DNA of 64,000 nucleotides from Poteriospumella lacustris (taxonomy: Eukaryota > Sar > Chrysophyceae > Chromulinales > Dinobryaceae). A model generated the notes under the pieces. The model had not been told where the DNA came from, searched no databases, and saw only the letters and a list, made by a program, of their open reading frames with translations. The DNA lies in contig SMOI01000023.1 in NCBI GenBank assembly GCA_008000375.1, forward strand, positions 15,101 through 79,100, in the 5' to 3' direction. Positions 21,381 to 32,366 of this stretch are shown in pieces. Made by a program: the position numbers and the translations under genes. Numbering within the stretch: the stretch's first letter is position 1; the number at the start of each line of letters is the position of its first letter.

Positions 21381-22109
21381 GATTAACTAACGGTACTAGT
21401 GAAAGCTGCTAAAGACTATACAATTGATGCGATATGTGACCTACAAAAAATTATTCGCGACATAGATAGAGCGTTAGATCGACACTGCAGAACCCACAGC
21501 GAAAGAAGCTGTTTCAACGGAGAAAATTTAGCAATTTTTCCCGCCAAAAAAATCTGAGCTTCTCCGCACACAACAGACACAATCACTAACCTCGACACGT
21601 ACTCAATGATCCATACAGAAACCAATTGAGAGGATAACTCAGCGTCTTGGGATTACGATATAAACAATGTCAAACCGCAAGCCGTCGAAAAAAGTTTTGT
21701 TCTTTTTTTCTTTCACCGACAGCGATCGCATCGCTGCTGTGAGTGAATCCGGGCTGCGGCGAACCGACAGATATATCAGTCGCAGCTGAGAGGGTCACTC
21801 ACAAAAACCGGCACCATCCCCAGGCCCCAGGCTGTGACTCACAGATGTGACAGGACGACAAGTCATCATGTCGTCAGTCGCGTTGTTGTGTGTGTGTTTG
21901 TCGTTTGTCGGCAGACACTATTTGGGTTTATTGGGATAGTCTGTGTTTCATTGGGTATCGGCAGCGATTCTCACCAATCACACCATCGTCATCGTGATGG
22001 ATGGGGCATGTCCAGCTTTATTTATCTCTTTACACCTCGAGAACGCGAACACCACAGTCACCATCGTCACTTTTCAGGACATTTTCCAACGGATTACGCA
22101 AGGAAAACG
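21381..22109. other. Divergent intergenic region SAR1/ELP2
   Basis: 729 bases. The ELP2 reading frame stays open back to 21834, but that stretch is Arg/His/Val-rich without family similarity and is more likely 5' UTR/promoter. A short GT run occurs near 21887-21898. Confidence 0.4.
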
Positions 22110-25100
22110 ATGGAAGGTACTCTGGAGTACAAGAATTTGCTCATCGCCGGAGGAGCATCCACAGTGTCCCATTCTGTGGTGTGGTTGCCTGGTGCGGTGG
22201 ATAAAGAGGAAATCGTTGCTTTCTTGTGCAACAATCACATTCAAGTGTATGAGCGTCATTCAAAGAGAGTTGGGTTGTCGCTGAGATCTCAAGAAGAACG
22301 CTTGGATTGCATTTCGGGCATTTACCTTCGCGATCGCAATGTTTATGTTCTCCTCTCTGGCAGTGCCAAAGGTGTTATCAATATGTGGGTGTCTCAATCA
22401 CGGCATTCGCAAGGCTACCTTCAGTGGAAACTTCATCAATCCTTCACATTCCCCTCGAATGCTGCCGTTTCGAGTCTTGCTGTATCATACGTGTCCAGCA
22501 TTGACACCGTCTTGATCGCTGCGTCTGATGCCAAAGGACAAGTCCAAATATATCGCTCGTCTCGCGCAGATCCTCATGACCGTGGTCTTGATATGGAGTT
22601 TTCCTTGTATCAGAAACTTGCATTTCCCACGAGTCAACTGCCAAAGTCGTTGAAGTTCGCACCGCTGGTTCACGATACGCTGGCCCTCGTCGTTGGTGGC
22701 GTTGACTCGAAAGTACATCTCTTTGTGCATAACATCAGCACGTTATCAACGTCTACGCTGCCAGGATTTCGTGGTGTGGGTAACCTTTGGGGACACGAAG
22801 AATGGGTGACATGTCTCGATGCGATCAATGTGCTGCTGCCTGCTGCTGCCCATGATGGTTCAGAGCAGGAACGACAAGAGGCTACCTTCATTGCTTCTGG
22901 TTCACAAGATAACAAAATTCGTATCTGGAAAGTGGTCGGGAAAGCGATTACACCGGTTATGGCTGCCGCTCTGGGTTTTGGTTCGGATGACGCCAACGAT
23001 GCTGCCACTCGTTCCACGGACAACAACGCCGCTGCTGCAGCTGCTGCTGCTGCTGCTGCTGCTACTACTACTACAACTGCCGTTGTCTACGAGGACGATG
23101 AGGACGACGACGATGAGGACGACGACATGGGTGGTGGTGACGGTGACGGTAGCTCTGGCAATAAGAATGCCTCGTCGTCGTCGGCCAAAGCGGTGATCGA
23201 TACGGAAGACATTCAAGACGCGGAAGCACGTTTGACGTTTACGAATCAAGATCGAACCATCTTGTACCAAGTGTTTTTGGAATCCTTGTTACTGGGTCAT
23301 GAAGATTGGGTCACCTCGGTCGCTTGGATGCCTATTCGTCCGACTGCAGCCGCTGCTGTGGATGCACCGTCTACCCTGGATTTGGATAACTTGGCGTTGT
23401 TTTCCACCTCGATGGATCGTAACATGGTGGTTTGGTGTCCCAATGCGAGTAATGGGGGTGTCTGGACACCATTGGTTCGTGTCGGTGATGTGGGTGGTGC
23501 CTTGGGAGGTTCCATCGGTGGCAATTTACTGGGCTTTGTCTCTGGTTGTGCTGCACCCGATGGACAATGTGTGATAGGGATTGGGTATGGTGGATCGTTT
23601 CATTGTTGGGCCCGCACGGTGGATCCGCATCAATCTACGACCACCACCAGCACAGCGGCCATGTCGGGTTATCAGACGTTGGCTGAGAGTCGATGGATTC
23701 CGAAACCGTTTGTGTCGGGTCACTTTGATCATGTCACGTCGTTGAGTTGGGCATCGGCCCCCACCACGGTTCAGGACGAACAAGGCGATCGGGATGACTA
23801 CCTGTTGACAGCCTCGGCCGATCAAACCTGTCGTTTGTATGCGCCGATTGTGGCGCAAGATCCGCATTTCGAATCGTCTACAGCATCGTCGCCCTCCTCG
23901 TCGTCGTCTGCGTCGTCAGCATCGTCAATGTGGCGTGAAATCGCGCGTCCCTTGATTCATGGATACAACCTCAACGCCGTGGTCCCTCGTCGCTTTGGAT
24001 CGGCGCAGATTCTCGTCGCGAGTGATGAGAAATTGATTCGTCATTTCATCATGTCCCGCATGGTGCAAGAGAGTTTGTCGCATTTGGCGGGCATTGACGT
24101 GTCGTTGCATCCCTCGGAGGCTCCGTTGTCGGTGGACCAAGCGTATATCCCTGAATTAGGACTGTCGAACAAGCCCAAAGAATCGATGAATTCACAAGAA
24201 CAGAAAGAACAGGTACCACCGCGTCGTTGCTTCTTCTTCTTCACCTTCACCCCTCATGATACCCCCCCCCCCTTCCAATCCCGCCTCTCGTGGTGTTGCG
24301 GTTTGGACTTGAACATTACAGGAGGCACGCAATGTGAGTATGATTGATTGGCAAGCGATGCAGCATCCACCTGCCCATGCCGTTACCACCACCACCACCG
24401 CCAGTAACAGTGGGAATGACATCACGTGGGAACGTGGGTTGTTGGAATCCCAACTGGCGGATTACACGGTGTGGTTGGAAGTCAACAAGTGGTACGGGCA
24501 TGCGTATGACGTGCTGTGTTTGTCGCAAGTCTCGCGGTGTGGACGGTTCATTGCGTCGGCGTGTCGTGCGAAATTTGCGCAAACACAACATACACCGTTG
24601 CCCAAGGCGTCGAATTATGATTTGGGCCAAGCGGGTGGCTTAGGTATCTTGGTATGGGAGTTGCCATTGTCCTGCTGTAGGAACGTCGACCCGACGGCAA
24701 CGACGACGACGACGACGACGACGGGTGGTGAAATCATCGCCCGGTTGGAAGAAGGCCATGAAATGTCGGTCGTGTCGTTGGAATTCTCTCCGAATGGACG
24801 CTATTTGGCGTCGTGTGGGAAAGATCGTTCGATTTGTTTGCACGTACAAGAAGCCGATCCACGACGACCCGGTCGCACGACGTTTACCTCGGTGGTGGCC
24901 GTGAAGAACGCACACAAGCGTATCATCTGGGATGCCAGGTATCTAGCAATCGGTGTATTCTGCTCTGCTGTGTGCTCTCTGTGACGATTGGGTGTGTGCT
25001 TGGTATGCTGTGTGTTCTACTTTAGTTGGACCGCCGACAGTCGTTTCTTGTTGACGGGTAGTCGAGATGGCGCCTTAAAGATTTGGACCGTCGTCCTGGA

Positions 25101-25509
25101 TGCCGCCACGCAGACCGTACCCGTCGATTTACGCTGTGTCTATGCCTTCAACCCCTTTGCGAAATATACGGCGAATCCCTCGGTGACGGCCTTGGATGTC
25201 TATCCCTACCCTTCGCCGTTGTTGACGTCCACAGATGACATCCTGGTGGTGGTTGGATCCGGCGGAGGAGAGATGCAAGTCGTACGATTGCGTGTCACGG
25301 AGGCGGCGGTGGGTACGGCGTCGACTACGGAAGCGAAGGTCACGGTGGATGTGCTGTGTGAGGTACCCCACGAACAAGCGCACTCCGCGACCGTACGGAA
25401 GGTGATGTGGCGACGTCCTACCGCAGGAGATGATGCCTCCTCCCCGTTGGTGTGGGCGTCTGGTAGTGAGGATCACACCGTACGCATCCATCAACTTGCG
25501 TTGGTGTAA
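22110..25509 (+). CDS. ELP2: Elongator complex protein 2 (WD40)
   Basis: Exons 22110-24212, 24322-24938 and 25026-25509 (introns 109 and 87 bp) give 1,067 residues; human ELP2 has 826. The N-terminus reads ASTVSHSVVWLP and DKEEIVAFLCNNHIQVYE, as in ELP2. WD40 blades include GHEEWVTCLDA, ASGSQDNKIRIWKV, GHEDWVTSVAWMP, STSMDRNMVVWCPN, SGHFDHVTSLSW, TASADQTCRLYAP, GHEMSVVSLEFSPNGRYLAS, GSRDGALKIW and SGSEDHTVRIH, consistent with a double propeller. The extra length is largely insertions, notably poly-Ala, poly-Thr and a long Asp/Glu stretch around residues 305-355. ELP2 is a core subunit of Elongator, which makes cm5U-type modifications at tRNA wobble uridines. The ATG at 22110 gives a start resembling homologues. 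Confidence 0.87.
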
Positions 25510-25613
25510 TGATATTGACAGTAACGGGCCATATGGGGGTAATTGGATGATGCAGCGATGGGCACTGGGTCCCTGCGCATGATTAAACGTATTTACATTT
25601 GCAAACGACAAAA

Positions 25614-26492
25614 TTACGCGGCGTCATCGACGGTGGCGGTGATCACGCGGAAAGGGTGACCCTCCGGTCGTTGCAACCAATTATCCGCTGGATACTCAAC
25701 ACCATCGCGACCATCCACAATATGAATTGAATAGGCATGGCGAGGATCTACTGACGTATTTTCCGCCGAATAATGAACCAACGCTGCGTGTAAGACCACC
25801 AAGGTACCGGCTTTGGTTTCCAGAGGAACTGCTCCTTCAAGATCCCATACCACTGGTTCCTTCGGTTGGAATTCCGTTTCCATCACATTTGGCGCAATAC
25901 GACGGAATCGACGATGAACTCCCGCCTTATGAGAGCCAGGAACAGCCCAGAGACAACCATTTTGTTGAGTACAATCATGCAATGGCCACCAGAAACCAAT
26001 GCAGGTTTGAGGCTCGGTGTATAAAAAGGTTCCATCTTGATGCGCACAGACTTCTCCACCAATCTTGGGTTGTTTGAAGATATACATCGATTGCACACAT
26101 AAAGGTTTCTCTTGGCCTAACTCACGGCACATCGATCCGACACGAGGATCATACGACACTCGTTCGAAATCGGTGTCCAAATCATGTAGACCATGGCCAA
26201 CTTTGTTGATACAACGAATAGGGTGATCGATCAAGGTTTGTTCTGGGGACCATGCCTTCTCTTCCCAAAAGAAACGAATCTCGCGTCCGCTGGTCAAAAA
26301 GTATTCGTCAGAACGACGGGCTTGTTCCTTCGTCGAGAAAACAGTCTTCACATTGGAAAGATCTGCATGTGATACGATATCATACATTTTGTTGCGTAAT
26401 GCATCCACCGTTTCTTCATTCCAAAAGTTTTCAATCAACAAATAACCATTTTCATGGAAAAACGCCACTTGTTCAGGCGTCAAAAACGGCAT
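25614..26492 (-). CDS. PHYHD1: Phytanoyl-CoA dioxygenase domain protein (PHYHD1-like)
   Basis: A 292-residue intronless protein, essentially the same length as human PHYHD1 (291). It begins FLTPEQVAFFHENGYLLIEN, the family's opening. The Fe(II)-binding facial triad is visible as HQDGTF (His and Asp) and the distal His in LVVLHAALVHYSAENTS; 2-oxoglutarate-binding Arg is likely in SVDPRHAYSIHIVD. PHYHD1 is a 2-oxoglutarate-dependent oxygenase whose physiological substrate is not established; unlike PHYH there is no peroxisomal presequence. Convergent with ELP2, 104 bp apart. Confidence 0.9.
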   Translation of the reverse strand: MPFLTPEQVAFFHENGYLLIENFWNEETVDALRNKMYDIVSHADLSNVKTVFSTKEQARRSDEYFLTSGREIRFFWEEKAWSPEQTLIDHPIRCINKVGHGLHDLDTDFERVSYDPRVGSMCRELGQEKPLCVQSMYIFKQPKIGGEVCAHQDGTFLYTEPQTCIGFWWPLHDCTQQNGCLWAVPGSHKAGVHRRFRRIAPNVMETEFQPKEPVVWDLEGAVPLETKAGTLVVLHAALVHYSAENTSVDPRHAYSIHIVDGRDGVEYPADNWLQRPEGHPFRVITATVDDAA

Positions 26493-26923
26493 GGTTATGG
26501 TTTTTTCTTCCCCTCGTCAAATTGCAACAACACAAGAGATAAAGACGCGTTCCTTGTTTCCTGCTTCACTGATGATGAAGAAGAAGAAAGCAAACAACAA
26601 TACACAGCAACTATCAACTGAACCTGGAACCATGAATGAAGTTATTTCCCAAGTCTCGCACGTCTCAGGTGAAGAAATCATCCGTTGCGCACTTCCGCTT
26701 TTCTTGTCGCAGTTCATTTCCTCAAATCGAGCAAGGTAATTCCTTTCCTGGTGTTATCACCCCCACACCACCACACAACATCATGAGAGAACAAGCCGCA
26801 GTTGTTCGATGAAATTAGTGTACGTATGTGAAAGTGGAAGGTAAACTGATGCCCGTGTGTGATCGTGAACAACGGTAGCATATTACAAATTGTGTTTTAG
26901 TTTGACAGTATCAATATCTGACA
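26493..26923. other. Divergent intergenic region PHYHD1/OLA1
   Basis: 431 bases. No gene, RNA or notable repeat seen. Confidence 0.4.
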
Positions 26924-28274
26924 ATGTCTGGATTGGTTGATGCCGCTGCTGCGACTGCTGCTGCCCCTGCGGCAGCTGCCTCTGCTGCTCCTGTTGCTGC
27001 CAAGAAGGCCAAGAAGACGGGAGCTGAAGGCCCTCGCTTTGGTCGTTTGAAGGCCAACTTGAAGGTTCGAATGATTGATTGTGTGTACTATCAGTTTGTA
27101 TGGATGTTAATGGCCCTGCGGTACTTGTGTGTAGATGGGTATTCTTGGTTTGCCCAACGTTGGCAAGTCCAGTTTGTTCAACTTGATGACTGATCAGGCC
27201 GTCGCTGCGGAGAACTATCCTTTCTGTACCATTGACCCCAACGAGGCTCGCTGCCCTGTGCCTGATCTTCGTTTCGAATGGCTGTGCGACTTGTGGCAAC
27301 CTGCTTCTCGTATCCCTGCGTACTTGCACATCACCGATATCGCCGGTTTGATTCGTGGTGCTCACGAAGGTGCTGGTTTGGGAAATGCTTTCTTATCCCA
27401 CATCCAAGCTGTCGATGGTTTGTACCACGTCATTCGTGCATTCGAAAACCCTGAGGTCGTGCACGTCGATGACAGTGTTGACCCCATTCGTGACTTGAAC
27501 ACCATCATGTACGAACTGTGCCGTAAGGATGCGGCGTATTTGGAAAGTGTCAAGGCTAAGAAGGAGATGGATTACAAGCGTGATCCTAAGAACAAGCCTC
27601 CTCCGACGTACTACACCTTGATGGAGAAGTTGACGACTTCGTTGGAAGAGAATCGTCCGTTGCGCAGCAACACTTACACCATCGAGGAAGTGTCGAAGAT
27701 CAACGACATGTTGCCTCAGGCTATTACCTTGAAGCCGATTGTTTACTTGGTCAACTTGGATCTGGCGTCTTTCAAGCGCAAGGGTAACAAGTGGCTTCCT
27801 CACATCCAGAAGTGGGTTGAAGAACACGGTGGTGGACAAGTCATCCCGTTCTCTGTCGAGTGGGAGCAGGGTCTGTGGAATTTGCGCAATGATGCTGCGG
27901 CGAAGGAAGCGTATTTGGCTGATTCCAACGGTGCCAAGTCTATTTTGCCTCGTATCGTGAAGGTTGGATACAACGTGTTGAACTTGCAGTACTTCTTCAC
28001 CGCGGGTGAAGATGAAGTTCGCTGCTGGACGATACCTACCGGTGCCACGGCCCCTGAAGCTGCCGGTTATATCCACTCCGATTTCGAACGTGGTTTCATT
28101 AAGGCTGAAGTGACTGCCTTCGACGATTTCAAGACCCTCTGTGCCGGACAAAAGTCGTACGCCAACATCAAGGCGGCTGGCAAATACAGACAAGAAGGTC
28201 GCAACTACGTCATGCAAGACGGTGACATTGTCCATTTCATGTTCAACGTTACCTCTTCGGGCAAGAAGAAGTAA
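26924..28274 (+). CDS. OLA1: Obg-like ATPase 1 (YchF family)
   Basis: Exons 26924-27064 and 27135-28274 (70-bp GT-AG intron) give 426 residues. After an Ala-rich leader and a basic stretch comes the TRAFAC G domain: G1 GLPNVGKSS, switch I/G2 region with FCTIDPNEA, G3 DIAGLIRGAHEGAGLGNAF. It then has the helical domain and a C-terminal TGS domain (EVRCWTIPTGATAPEAAGYI, DFERGFIKAEV, GKYRQEGRNYVMQDGDI). OLA1/YchF hydrolyses ATP rather than GTP and acts on ribosomes and the stress response. The usual G4-position NxxE (NLSE in human) that gives ATP preference reads NLDL here, in YLVNLDLASF. Codon use is strongly biased, as for a highly expressed gene. Confidence 0.95.
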
Positions 28275-28320
28275 ATGCACGAATCGTCGACTTGGTTTCT
28301 TTTCCTTTTTGCTTGCTCAA

Positions 28321-28387
28321 TAATTTACTTTTGCCGATTCTGCTCTGAAAGCGTTCCACTGTCGAGTGTACTGACGTGTTCGTGTAG
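28321..28387. repeat. Direct repeat copy A
   Basis: Imperfectly repeated at 28463-28529 with a 142-bp period. Both copies share TAATTTACTT at the start, GCGTTC in the middle and CTGACGTGT.CGTGTA at the end. An AACGC(C/T)CC element follows each at similar distance (28425 and 28552). Confidence 0.65.
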
Positions 28388-28462
28388 ACTCTGGTGAGTT
28401 GGTTTGTCTTGCCTGTACAAGAGAACGCCCCCCGCGTCACGACGTAAAAGGTCTTTTGCCTA

Positions 28463-28529
28463 TAATTTACTTCCACCGACTCCACCCTGCAGCGTTCAAT
28501 TCTCTCGACTGTTCTGACGTGTCCGTGTA
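28463..28529. repeat. Direct repeat copy B
   Basis: Second copy of the module at 28321-28387; differs by scattered substitutions and one or two indels. Confidence 0.65.
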
Positions 28530-28771
28530 AGGGGGCAAGTAAACAAAGGAACGCTCCGGCGGCAGAGGAGCAGTACAAGACAAAAAAAACACCACAGTCT
28601 TGTTTTTTGACGCTTGGAGTTGGTTGACTGTTCTGTACAGTGTCGGTCCCGCGCTGTACAGTGGGGCAATGTCCTCTATCGTATGACAACTAGCACACAA
28701 GAGGGAAAAAAATAACCGAGGTGTAAGAGATATGTACAATTAAATGTCTACATCAATTCGACGAGGGCCTC

Positions 28772-29182
28772 TTAATCGGCATGTCGACGTACTTCTTCGT
28801 TTTCTTTGATCAACGCACTCACGCGGAATAAAATAATCCAAACCACCAGAGAGAGCGACGAGATCCAAAAATTTCTTTCTGCACGCCACTTCAAGCCTCG
28901 ATAAATATCTTCTTTCAATCCATGTCGGGCTGCATCATAAGATTGATTGGCACGGGTGGCTGAAAGCGCAGATTCGACGAAAAGCAGCGTTGACACAAGA
29001 ACGGCAATGGTATACAGAGACAGCGGACCAGCAATTTTGCTGAACAGGATTTTGTGCAAAACCTTCGTGGAAAATTGTCTGATTGGGACGTGAATGCTTT
29101 GCGGCAGAGGCAAAGACACAATCACCAAATACAACAACGGTAATGGGAACAGGAAATAGACTGCAACAATCCACGACGACAT
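28772..29182 (-). CDS. BAP31/Yet-family ER membrane protein
   Basis: A 136-residue protein read from the ATG at 29182 (an in-frame ATG nine codons upstream at 29209 gives a less family-like start). Three hydrophobic segments: WIVAVYFLFPLPLLYLVIV, then AGPLSLYTIAVLVSTLLFVE, then NFWISSLSLVVWIILFRVSA. The family hallmark is the segment before the third span, LKWRAERNFWISSLSLVVW (compare K..RAQRNLYI in animal BAP31). BAP29/31 escort membrane proteins out of the ER. Here the protein stops just after the third span (IKENEEVRRHAD) and lacks the long cytoplasmic coiled coil and KKxx tail, making it a short form. Confidence 0.75.
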   Translation of the reverse strand: MSSWIVAVYFLFPLPLLYLVIVSLPLPQSIHVPIRQFSTKVLHKILFSKIAGPLSLYTIAVLVSTLLFVESALSATRANQSYDAARHGLKEDIYRGLKWRAERNFWISSLSLVVWIILFRVSALIKENEEVRRHAD

Positions 29183-29436
29183 TGTGTTTCCAAAGACAAA
29201 GCAATGCAAACGCTCTTCACCCGAAACTGTTCAAAGAAAGAATCACTACCAAAAAATTAGCAATGAATCCGATATCGTTGAGTCAACTTGTGATTCCTTA
29301 TGAATGCAACAATAAAGTAGTCCATAAGAGTCGAGTGAAAGAAGTCGCTTCTGGGAGACCCTCATCTTCACACGTGTCGAAGTGATGAGCCATTTCCAAA
29401 CCTTTCTATGTCCATTTGTTATCACGACACACAAGC

Positions 29437-29508
29437 GCGCCCATAGCTCAGTGGTAGAGCAAGTGATTGCAGCTCACTAGGTCTGTGGTTCGAATCCGCA
29501 TGGGCGCT
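29437..29508 (+). tRNA. tRNA-Cys (anticodon GCA)
   Basis: A 72-nt cloverleaf without intron. Acceptor stem GCGCCCA pairs with TGGGCGC; D arm AGCTCAGTGGTAGAGC (also the A box); anticodon stem AGTGA/TCACT encloses TTGCAGC, giving GCA; T arm contains GGTTCGAATCC (B box). The discriminator base is U, as usual for tRNA-Cys. CCA is not encoded. A T-rich run (TTTTTT) starts near 29513 and would serve as the Pol III terminator. The rest of the 29183-29674 gap shows no gene. Confidence 0.97.
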
Positions 29509-29674
29509 GATCTTTTTTGTCTTTATTTAATACTTCTTATTCAGTATGTACCGCACTGTTGTTATTTCTTATTCAGTCGGAGTTCTATTGATTTCTTGTT
29601 GTGTTGTGTGTGCGTCTTATTTTTGTGCTGAAAAAAATAACTACCGATTGTTTGGCTTCAGTTAGTTACAGTTG

Positions 29675-32366
29675 TCATTTCCGAAAAGTACCAGTGCTAC
29701 TGCGAAGTGGTGCTTTCCGATTGTTATTGGCCACGGAATATGACGCAGTAGAAGCCGTACGTTGAGTGGTAGTCGTATGTACTGTATGCTGACCGTCGTC
29801 TTGTTCGTCCTCGCGATTGGCATTGTTGGAATTGTTGGCCTTTCGAGGTACAATGCGGCTTCGTACACTGCTACCACTTCGACCAGCTCCACTGTTGGTG
29901 ACAGAACCACTACCACCATCACTTGTGCTTGGTCGTACTCGCCCTGCACTTTGTGCTCTTCTTCCACTTGTGGCCGAAACACGACTGTCTTGTGGACTAT
30001 TTGGTTGATGATGTTGTGAGGTCAATGCTGCCATCGCGGCACCGACTCGTCGTAATCGTGCTTGTCGCTCGTCATCTTCTTGTTGATAATGTTTGGGTAC
30101 TTGACGACTCCGACTGGACACGGTGCTGCCATTGCTATGGCCACCGACGCCCAACGGTCGTCGCGTCACGTGCAACTCTTCCTCTTCCTCCTCGTCGTCA
30201 TCACCAACATCATCTTCCAGTGGGGGTATCGTTCCCGTGGCACCGGCCATCGTATTCGTAGTACCAGTCTCACCAACACCGCCGCCGCCATACCGGGCCA
30301 ACAGCACTTGCAATCGTTGTTGTTTCACTCGTTCTTCGTCCATTTCTTCTTTCAACCGCACAATATCCACATCCAATTGGGATACATCTTCTTTCACTTG
30401 TCGATCCAAGGTCGCCAGGGCTTCGGCATGTTCATTTTCCAACAACACTTGATCCTCTTCCCATTGTTGGGCATATTGCTGCATTTGTTGCTCAATCGTC
30501 GTGATTTCATGTTGCAATTCACGCACTTGCGGACCATATTCCAAGTGCAATCCTCGTAACGCCAACTGATGTTGTTGCGTTTTGTCTTGCAACCGACTAC
30601 GTTGCGCGGCTATCCCATCTTCATAAACCGTCACTTCGTGACGTAATTTCGTGAGTTCTTCTTGGTACTGTTCTTCGCGTTGTTTTTCTTCTTGCAACAC
30701 ACGATGCAGTTGTTCACGTTCCACAACCCCATCGGCAATGTCCTCGTTGATTTGACGCAAACGCCGGGACAATTGTTCATGTTCTTTCGACGTCAATTCA
30801 TTCAATTTCTTTTCTTCTTTCTCCAAACGGGTTTTCCATTCACGTTCCAGTTTCAAGGATTCCACTTCCAACGAACGAATGAACGTTTGCAATTGCTTGT
30901 CACGGTGTGTTTCTTGTTCTTCGCGTACACGCACCAGTTCTTCTCGTTGTGCGGGTGTCAACAGTTCATCTTTCGCTTTGTTGGAGGTTTCATCGACAGG
31001 TTCGAACTCATCCGCATAGCGATGGATATCACTTCCATCGTCATCGTCATCGTTATCGTTGAATTGTTTCGGTGGTGACGGTCGATACAACGACCGTGGC
31101 CGTCCAGCTGGACTTTTGCCTGGTGAGCCGTTCGCAGCCAATTGTTTGTCCCGATATTTTCGTTCCAACCGTCGCTTTTCTTCGTCCGCTTCTCGTCGAA
31201 AAGTACGAATCTATGAATGTGTAGGCATCAGGGCGCAGCCAAAAACAAATGACAACAGCAGCCAACCGCAGCCAAAAACAGCCAACAACAACAGTGCAGG
31301 AGTAAGTGAGACATACCGCGGTTAACACAGTGCAAGAGAGAGGCGGGGATGAATGTGTACCTTTTGTTCGTGTTCCTTGGTCATCTTTTGCATGACATCG
31401 ACGTGCTTTTGCTTCATCGAGACCAATCGTTCTTGGCCCAAGTCGTGCACGTCATTCAATTCTTGGTGGCGATCTCGACGTAGCTTAGCGGCTTTGTCCT
31501 TGAGTTGCTTTTGATGCTTCTCCAATTGACGCTCGTAATCGGAACGTAACACACGTCCTTTTTGCTTGAATTCTTGTGCCAATTGGTCTAATTCTCGTGC
31601 GCATTTGTCTTGAATGGCCTTCAACAGGAACATCATTTCCTCTTTGGTGCCTTTCTTTTCTTCCTCTTTCAGGTTATCCAAACGCTGCTTCATCGTCTCT
31701 TGCAGCCGACGTTGTTCGTTTTCAGCATCAAGCTTGAGTCGGTTCATATCGTGTTCATGCAAGGCTTGCAGCCGTTTAAACTCAGGATCCATCGCACGAT
31801 TCGTTGAATCACGGTATTCTTGAGCCTTTTGTGCCATAAACTTCGCCAATCGCTCGTCGTACCCTTGTTTGAAGATTTTGCGTTCTGATTCGATGGTTTC
31901 TTCTCCCTCGCGAAAAATACCCCGGACTTCTGCTTGATTATCTCGGTCGGTATCTTGAATAATCTCCATCAGATCTTTGCAAGACTTGATGTAGTCCGCT
32001 TTTTCTTTCATCAGCTGAAGGAAGACAACGATCAAATTATTACATAAAATCAGCGTAGTCCGCGGATTGCGCTTACATTTTGCGTCTCGATGCTCAACTC
32101 GTCCAACAAACGCTTGTGTTCATTTGCCTTGTCCTGATTTCGATGAACGTTGTATTGTTAGCCACAAGAATCGTCTTGCGCTCGAAAAGGAGATGGAAAC
32201 TTACCTGTGTGACTCGCTGAAATCTTTGAGACACGTTATCATCCAAATCATTCAACTGCGACCGTGCGAGCTCCACCTTTCGCTCCAGAAGCACGATCAC
32301 TTTCTCTTTATCCTCAATATCCAACGTCAGAGCAACGATTTTCTCCTTGCTCATCACCGACGACAT
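29675..32366 (-). CDS. CEP131: CEP131/AZI1-like centriolar satellite coiled-coil protein
   Basis: Four exons join in frame: 32366-32205, 32133-32077, 32014-31361 and 31210-29675 (introns 71, 62 and 150 bp), giving 802 residues. Nearly the whole protein is heptad-rich coiled coil. A short region near residues 120-175 matches the order of a conserved CEP131 stretch: ERKIFKQGYDERLAKF, then a DPEFKRLQALHEHDMNRLK motif like the EPEIQKL...KKL of animal CEP131. The C-terminal coiled coil ends near LQVLLARYGGG, followed by a Ser/Thr/Gly-rich basic tail of about 170 residues. CEP131 works at centriolar satellites and the flagellar base. It is shorter than human CEP131 (1,083). Coiled coils align easily by chance, so another ciliary coiled-coil family is possible. 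Confidence 0.6.

Larger units (their letters stand above)
28275..28771. other. Convergent intergenic region with a duplicated ~67-bp module
   Basis: 497 bases between OLA1 and the BAP31-like gene. Two imperfect direct copies begin TAATTTACTT at 28321 and 28463. Near 28635-28672 the motif CTGTACAGTG occurs twice. No ORF of interest. Confidence 0.5.

Noticed and set aside
21834-22109. In-frame N-terminal extension of ELP2
   Set aside because: Not similar to ELP2 N-termini; the ATG at 22110 fits the family.
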